The position numbers and the translations under genes are program-made. 50,452 bases of DNA from Streptococcus suis (GTDB lineage: Bacteria; Bacillota; Bacilli; Lactobacillales; Streptococcaceae): positions 1-50,452 of the forward strand of contig NZ_JAEUXI010000009.1 in NCBI RefSeq assembly GCF_016775005.1, in the 5' to 3' direction. The notes under the pieces were generated by a model that did not search any database, was not told the origin of the DNA, and worked only from the letters and a program-made list of their open reading frames with translations. Positions 46,194-50,452 of this stretch are shown here, piece after piece. The stretch's first letter is position 1. Every line of letters starts with the position of its first letter.

Positions 46194-46270
46194 AGCCTAG
46201 TCTGACTTATAATTGTTACCTCTGTGTTCAGAGGGCATCAAATCGAAATTTAGAGAGGGGATACTTTTGC

Positions 46271-46489
46271 ATGGCAAAAGAAGATGTGATTGAAATTGAA
46301 GGTAAAGTAGTCGATACTATGCCTAATGCTATGTTCACTGTTGAGTTGGAAAATGGACACCAAGTCCTTGCAACTGTTTCAGGAAAAATCCGTAAAAACT
46401 ACATCCGTATTTTAGTCGGTGACCGTGTAACTGTTGAGCTTAGTCCTTACGACTTGACGCGTGGCCGTATCACATACCGCTTTAAATAG
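46271..46489 (+). CDS. infA: Translation initiation factor IF-1
   Basis: The 72-residue OB-fold factor binds the 30S A site during initiation. The sequence [21 protein letters not shown] and the C-terminal [10 protein letters not shown] are typical. It heads the alpha section of the operon behind the promoter at 46165. Confidence 0.98.
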
Positions 46490-46513
46490 TCGAAATACTT
46501 GGAGGGATTAAAC

Positions 46514-46630
46514 ATGAAAGTAAGACCATCGGTCAAACCAATTTGCGAATACTGCAAAGTTATTCGTCGTAATGGTCGTGTTATGGTGATTTGCCCAGCA
46601 AACCCTAAACACAAGCAACGTCAAGGTTAA
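46514..46630 (+). CDS. rpmJ: 50S ribosomal protein L36
   Basis: This is a 38-residue protein. It starts [16 protein letters not shown] and ends [12 protein letters not shown]. Cys11, Cys14, Cys27 and His32 form the zinc site of the C+ type L36. It lies 24 bp after infA with an AGGAGGGA-type ribosome site, and 19 bp before rpsM. Confidence 0.97.
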
Positions 46631-46649
46631 GAAATAGAAAGGAGAAAAC

Positions 46650-47015
46650 ATGGCTCGTATTGCTGGAGTTGACATTCCAAATGACAAACGTGTAGTTATT
46701 TCATTGACTTATGTTTACGGTATCGGTCTCGCAACTTCTAAGAAAATTCTTGCTGCTGCAGGTATTTCAGAAGATGTTCGCGTAAAAGACTTGACACCTG
46801 ATCAAGAAGACGCTATCCGTCGTGAAGTTGATGCAATCAAAGTTGAAGGTGACCTCCGTCGTGAAGTTAACTTGAACATCAAACGTTTGATGGAAATCGG
46901 TTCATACCGTGGTATCCGTCACCGTCGTGGACTTCCTGTCCGTGGACAAAACACTAAAAACAATGCCCGCACTCGTAAAGGTAAAGCTGTTGCGATCGCA
47001 GGTAAGAAAAAATAA
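46650..47015 (+). CDS. rpsM: 30S ribosomal protein S13
   Basis: S13 is in the 30S head and contacts the P-site tRNA and the 50S subunit. The 121-residue protein starts [20 protein letters not shown] and has [20 protein letters not shown] near the C-terminus, both typical. Confidence 0.98.
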   Translation: MARIAGVDIPNDKRVVISLTYVYGIGLATSKKILAAAGISEDVRVKDLTPDQEDAIRREVDAIKVEGDLRREVNLNIKRLMEIGSYRGIRHRRGLPVRGQNTKNNARTRKGKAVAIAGKKK

Positions 47016-47032
47016 AATAGGAGGTAGAAAAA

Positions 47033-47416
47033 TTGGCTAAACCAACACGTAAACGTCGTGTGAAAAAGAATATCGAATCTGGTATTGCTCATATTCACGC
47101 AACATTTAATAACACTATTGTTATGATTACTGATGTGCATGGTAACGCTCTTGCTTGGTCATCAGCTGGTGCTCTTGGTTTCAAAGGTTCTCGTAAATCT
47201 ACACCATTTGCTGCTCAAATGGCTGCTGAAGCTGCTGCTAAATCTGCACAAGAACACGGTCTTAAAACAGTTGAAGTTACCGTTAAAGGCCCAGGTTCAG
47301 GTCGTGAGTCTGCTATCCGCGCTCTTGCTGCCGCTGGTCTTGAAGTAACAGCAATTCGTGATGTGACTCCTGTACCACACAATGGTGCTCGTCCTCCAAA
47401 ACGTCGCCGTGTATAA
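47033..47416 (+). CDS. rpsK: 30S ribosomal protein S11
   Basis: S11 lies on the platform near the mRNA exit. The 127-residue protein has [17 protein letters not shown] and [10 protein letters not shown] at the C-terminus, both typical. It uses a TTG start at 47033, 9 nt after AGGAGGT; no ATG or GTG is placed better. Confidence 0.97.
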   Translation: MAKPTRKRRVKKNIESGIAHIHATFNNTIVMITDVHGNALAWSSAGALGFKGSRKSTPFAAQMAAEAAAKSAQEHGLKTVEVTVKGPGSGRESAIRALAAAGLEVTAIRDVTPVPHNGARPPKRRRV

Positions 47417-47460
47417 TCATACAAACCATACACAGCTTTTCGTTTAAGAGGGAGTAGGAA

Positions 47461-48399
47461 ATGATTGAGTTTGAAAAACCAACTATAACAAAAATTGATG
47501 AAAATAAAGATTTTGGTAGATTTGTAATCGAACCACTTGAGCGTGGTTACGGCACAACTCTCGGAAATTCTCTTCGTCGTGTACTTTTGGCATCTCTTCC
47601 AGGTGCTGCTGTAACTTCAATTAAAATCGAGGGAGTATTGCACGAATTCGATACCGTTCCAGGTGTTCGTGAAGATGTTATGCAAATCATTCTTAACATC
47701 AAAGGGATTTCTGTAAAATCTTATGTCGAAGACGAAAAGACGATTGAACTTGATGTGGTGGGTCCAGCAGATGTAACTGCAGGCGATATTCTAACAGACA
47801 GTGATATTGAAATTGTAAACCCTGATCATCATCTCTTCACTATTGCTGAAGGCGCTAGCTTCAAAGCAGTTCTTAAAGTAAATTCAGGTCGAGGCTATGT
47901 TCCTGCTGAAGGAAACAAAAAAGATGATGCACCAGTAGGTACACTTGCTGTAGATTCGATCTATACGCCAGTGAAAAAAGTTAATTACCAAGTTGAACCA
48001 GCTCGTGTTGGTAGCAATGATGGTTTTGACAAACTAACACTTGAAATCATGACCAATGGTACAATTGTGCCAGAAGATGCCCTTGGCTTATCTGCTCGTA
48101 TCTTGATGGAACATTTGGGTCTCTTTACAGACTTAACTGAGGTTGCAAAATCTGCAGAAGTGATGAAAGAAACTGAAGTGGCTTCCGATGATAAGATGTT
48201 AGACCGCACAATTGAAGAATTGGATCTCTCAGTACGTTCTTACAACTGTTTGAAACGTGCAGGAATCAATACTGTATTTGATTTGACAGAGAAATCTGAG
48301 CCAGAAATGATGAAAGTACGCAATCTTGGCCGTAAGAGTCTTGAAGAAGTCAAAGTTAAATTGGCTGATCTCGGTCTTGGATTGAAGAAAGATAAATAA
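47461..48399 (+). CDS. rpoA: DNA-directed RNA polymerase alpha subunit
   Basis: RpoA starts RNA polymerase assembly and binds UP elements and activators. The 312-residue protein has the N-terminal domain with [18 protein letters not shown] and the C-terminal domain (about 245-312) with [16 protein letters not shown] and [12 protein letters not shown]. It lies 14 bp before rplQ. Confidence 0.98.
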   Translation: MIEFEKPTITKIDENKDFGRFVIEPLERGYGTTLGNSLRRVLLASLPGAAVTSIKIEGVLHEFDTVPGVREDVMQIILNIKGISVKSYVEDEKTIELDVVGPADVTAGDILTDSDIEIVNPDHHLFTIAEGASFKAVLKVNSGRGYVPAEGNKKDDAPVGTLAVDSIYTPVKKVNYQVEPARVGSNDGFDKLTLEIMTNGTIVPEDALGLSARILMEHLGLFTDLTEVAKSAEVMKETEVASDDKMLDRTIEELDLSVRSYNCLKRAGINTVFDLTEKSEPEMMKVRNLGRKSLEEVKVKLADLGLGLKKDK

Positions 48400-48413
48400 T
48401 ATAGGAGGAAATC

Positions 48414-48800
48414 ATGGCATACCGTAAACTAGGACGCACTAGCTCACAACGTAAAGCAATGTTGCGCGATTTGACGACAGACCTTTTGATCAACGAATCA
48501 ATCGTTACAACTGAAGCTCGTGCTAAAGAAATCCGTAAAACAGTTGAAAAAATGATCACACTTGGTAAACGTGGCGATTTGCACGCTCGTCGTCAGGCAG
48601 CTGCATTTGTACGTAACGAAATCGCATCTGAAAACTATGATGAAGCTACTGATAAGTACACTTCTACTACAGCACTTCAAAAATTGTTCTCAGAAATCGC
48701 ACCTCGTTATGCAGAACGCAACGGTGGATACACTCGTATTCTTAAAACTGAACCACGTCGTGGCGATGCAGCCCCAATGGCTATCATCGAATTAGTTTAA
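48414..48800 (+). CDS. rplQ: 50S ribosomal protein L17
   Basis: L17 is near the tunnel exit. The 128-residue protein starts [19 protein letters not shown] and ends [12 protein letters not shown], both typical. It is the last gene of the ribosomal operon. Confidence 0.98.
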   Translation: MAYRKLGRTSSQRKAMLRDLTTDLLINESIVTTEARAKEIRKTVEKMITLGKRGDLHARRQAAAFVRNEIASENYDEATDKYTSTTALQKLFSEIAPRYAERNGGYTRILKTEPRRGDAAPMAIIELV

Positions 48801-48820
48801 TAATCATCAATTTTGTTGAG

Positions 48821-48829
48821 TGTTATGAT
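48821..48829 (+). promoter_or_regulatory. Possible extended -10 promoter after rplQ
   Basis: TGTTATGAT is an extended -10 with no clear -35. It would start a leader near 48836 that runs through the hairpins and terminator before the next gene. Confidence 0.4.
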
Positions 48830-48862
48830 GATGGAATAGTTGCTATTCTTAGTCTAGCTCTG

Positions 48863-48967
48863 GTCTACTGCTGGGCTTCTGCCCAGCGGTAACACTCATC
48901 AGAATAGACGTAACGCTTGTTTACGAAATCACTCTAAAATAGAATGATTTTGTAAGCAGGCGTTTTT
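48863..48967 (+). terminator. Structured leader and terminator before the GCL-like gene
   Basis: GCTGGGC-TTCT-GCCCAGC is a perfect hairpin near 48870. Further on, a 19-bp stem (48913-48931 with 48945-48963, three G-U pairs) is followed by TTTTT and ends only 16 nt before the TTG start at 48984. It may end the ribosomal operon, attenuate the downstream gene, or both. Confidence 0.7.
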
Positions 48968-48983
48968 AAGTAAGGAGAGGACC

Positions 48984-50252
48984 TTGTCTCTATCAAAACA
49001 ATTATTATTTAAGCGTTACATTCAGCCGATTCCACAAGAAAAAGAACTATACATCGGAGTAGAACTAGAGTTTCCCATCGTTTCAAAAGCTGGTAGAGGA
49101 ACTAAGAGCCAAGACATGGTTTCCTTACTGAGTGACTTGATGGCCCCCTTGCAAGCAATTGCAACTGCATGGGATGATGCAGGAAATATTATCGGAATTC
49201 AGACGCCAGCAAAAGACATGCTGGTTTTTGAAGTCACTTATACTACGCTTGAAATTGCTTTCGAAAAAGCAAGTAATCTTCACCAAATCGCAGATCGATT
49301 TCAAGACTATCTTCCGATTATTCAAGGTATTCTAAGTGAAAAGGGCTATGAACTACAAGGCAAGGGGCTTCATCCTTATTGGAAGGAGAATGATTACAGT
49401 CCAATACCGATAGGCCGCTACAAGCTTCTAATGGCTTATTTGGCCCTTGGAAAGTCTAGAAAGGATTGTCATGCCTTTCTAGACTATGCAGGCTTTATAC
49501 ATGGTAATCAAGTGCAATTTGATGTGGATCGAACATCCGTCCTGCCGGTATTGAATTTTTTTAACCTTTTGGAACCTGTTAAGGCCTATTTGTTTGCCAA
49601 TTCAGGTCAAGATGAGATTGTTCAAGGACTGACGATTGCACGTGACTTCTTGTGGGAAAAATCGATGCACGGGGTCATTTCCAAAAATGTTGGGCCATTT
49701 GATTGGGGATTTGATCAGCTGGATGATTACCTCGATGTATTGGATCAGTCCGCCATGTTTTGCTGCAAACGAGACGGGGTCGATTACTACTTTCCTCCAA
49801 TGACCGTCTCTGACTATTTTCAAGCAGAGAGCATCCAAGCTACAAATCTTTTGGGACAAACTAGGGCTCTTATTCCACAAAACGAAGACATCCAATATCA
49901 TCGAGCCTATCATTATCAGCTGCTAACAACCCGTAGCACAGTCGAGCTAAGAAGTGTTTGCGCACAACCATTTGACCAGAGCTTTGTACCAACTGCCTTT
50001 CAATTAGGGCTGCTCTTTAATCGTACAAAGGCAGAAAAATTGATTTCCAACCATTTGCTGTACCGAGAGCAAAAATTTGATATCCCACAAATGCGTCATT
50101 TATTTTCTAAAAAGTATCTTGATTCAACCACAAAGTCTCAGATGCATCAGCTATCAAAAGAACTAGTGATCCTTGCAGAAGAAGGCTTACAAATGCGTGA
50201 TTATGGGGAAGAAATTTATCTACAATCTCTAAAAGAAAAACTAGACCAGTAA
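48984..50252 (+). CDS. Glutamate-cysteine ligase-family protein
   Basis: The 422-residue protein has the GCS2-type N-terminal motif YIGVELEFPIVSK, with the Glu pair that binds metal and glutamate. It also has HGNQVQFDVD and STVELRSVCAQPFD, all typical of the gamma-glutamyl ligase superfamily. Streptococcal glutathione is usually made by the fused GshAB enzyme of about 750 residues, so this shorter protein may be a GshA/EgtA-like ligase with another acceptor. It uses a TTG start at 48984, behind AAGGAGAGG. It follows a strong terminator, and a terminator overlaps its own stop codon. Confidence 0.83.
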   Translation: MSLSKQLLFKRYIQPIPQEKELYIGVELEFPIVSKAGRGTKSQDMVSLLSDLMAPLQAIATAWDDAGNIIGIQTPAKDMLVFEVTYTTLEIAFEKASNLHQIADRFQDYLPIIQGILSEKGYELQGKGLHPYWKENDYSPIPIGRYKLLMAYLALGKSRKDCHAFLDYAGFIHGNQVQFDVDRTSVLPVLNFFNLLEPVKAYLFANSGQDEIVQGLTIARDFLWEKSMHGVISKNVGPFDWGFDQLDDYLDVLDQSAMFCCKRDGVDYYFPPMTVSDYFQAESIQATNLLGQTRALIPQNEDIQYHRAYHYQLLTTRSTVELRSVCAQPFDQSFVPTAFQLGLLFNRTKAEKLISNHLLYREQKFDIPQMRHLFSKKYLDSTTKSQMHQLSKELVILAEEGLQMRDYGEEIYLQSLKEKLDQ

Positions 50253-50267
50253 AGGTTTAGTTTTTTT
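50237..50267 (+). terminator. Terminator after the GCL-like gene
   Basis: An 11-bp stem AAAACTAGACC / GGTTTAGTTTT with loop AGTAAA and a T-run. It overlaps the last codons and the stop of the gene. Confidence 0.82.
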
Positions 50268-50284
50268 GGTATCTAAGAGTAATC

Positions 50285-50327
50285 GGACATTTATGTCCTG
50301 TTCAGGAGATGATATTGTTAGTAGAAT
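50285..50327 (+). promoter_or_regulatory. Candidate promoter with palindromic operator
   Basis: The perfect palindrome GGACAT-TT-ATGTCC (50285-50298) abuts a weak -35 TGTTCA (50299-50304), which is 17 bp from -10 TAGAAT (50322-50327). The palindrome could be an operator for the following gene. Confidence 0.45.
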
Positions 50328-50356
50328 GAAAACAAAAATAGGAAGAGGTAGACTAT

Positions 50357-50452
50357 ATGTTTTCATCAGAGTACAGAAAAGTTAAGGGAATAGTTGATAA
50401 AACCCGCAGAGAGTATTATTTAAAAGGCTGGGAAGTAAGCGATTGGCACCAA
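50357..50452 (+). CDS. Unidentified protein, 5' part only
   Basis: An open frame of 32 codons runs from ATG 50357, behind GGAAGAGGT, to the end of the window without a stop. It begins MFSSEYRKVKGIVDKTRREY and continues with KGWEVSDWHQ. The residues are mostly charged and polar, with no signal peptide. I do not recognise the family. The upstream promoter and ribosome site support a real gene. Confidence 0.6.
   Translation, partial: MFSSEYRKVKGIVDKTRREYYLKGWEVSDWHQ

Noticed and set aside
48863..48967. T-box riboswitch before the GCL-like gene
   Set aside because: No AGGGTGGNACCGCG-type T-box sequence and no specifier loop can be seen; only a terminator and simple hairpins.

Overview
The window is a low-GC Gram-positive chromosome segment. 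Its gene order is mreC-mreD-pcsB-prs-araT-recO-plsX-acpP-purC, then an interrupted pur cluster, ruvB, and the S10-spc-alpha ribosomal operon. Together with PcsB, WalR- and CiaR-type sites and CiaR-dependent small RNAs, this points to Streptococcus, most likely S. suis or a close relative, next to an origin-proximal rRNA/tRNA cluster. The species call is from memory of gene order, not from a search.

1-4.4 kb: the last three tRNAs of an rRNA/tRNA cluster (Phe, Ile, Ser), the elongasome genes mreC/mreD, the division hydrolase pcsB, prs (PRPP supply), and a 156-bp intergenic element bounded by inverted repeats. 4.4-7.6 kb: an overlapping operon araT-recO-plsX-acpP.

7.6-28.6 kb: de novo purine synthesis from PRPP to IMP and AMP, in the order purC-L-F-M-N-H ... 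D-E-K ... B. AT-rich accessory genes break the cluster at three junctions. A small membrane protein lies between purN and purH. An unknown 472-residue coiled-coil protein and two secreted cell-wall enzymes lie between purH and purD. A two-gene DUF262/HEPN-like cassette that resembles phage-defence modules lies between purK and purB.

28.6-33.6 kb: four CiaR-type promoters each drive a small RNA of the csRNA family. They are interleaved with a membrane-anchored MerR regulator, ruvB-GNAT-HAD, and a nucleotidyltransferase gene broken by one stop codon. The small RNAs carry an anti-Shine-Dalgarno core, and three of the four also complement an ATG. ruvB and the broken gene appear to be read from leaderless transcripts.

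33.7-48.8 kb: rpsJ through rplQ with secY, adk, infA, rpmJ and rpoA. The operon is unusual in carrying five copies of one long-hairpin repeat family, one between rpsJ and rplC and two pairs flanking rpsH, plus other intergenic hairpins. 48.8-50.4 kb: a structured leader with a strong terminator precedes a glutamate-cysteine-ligase-like gene, followed by the start of an unidentified gene cut by the window edge.
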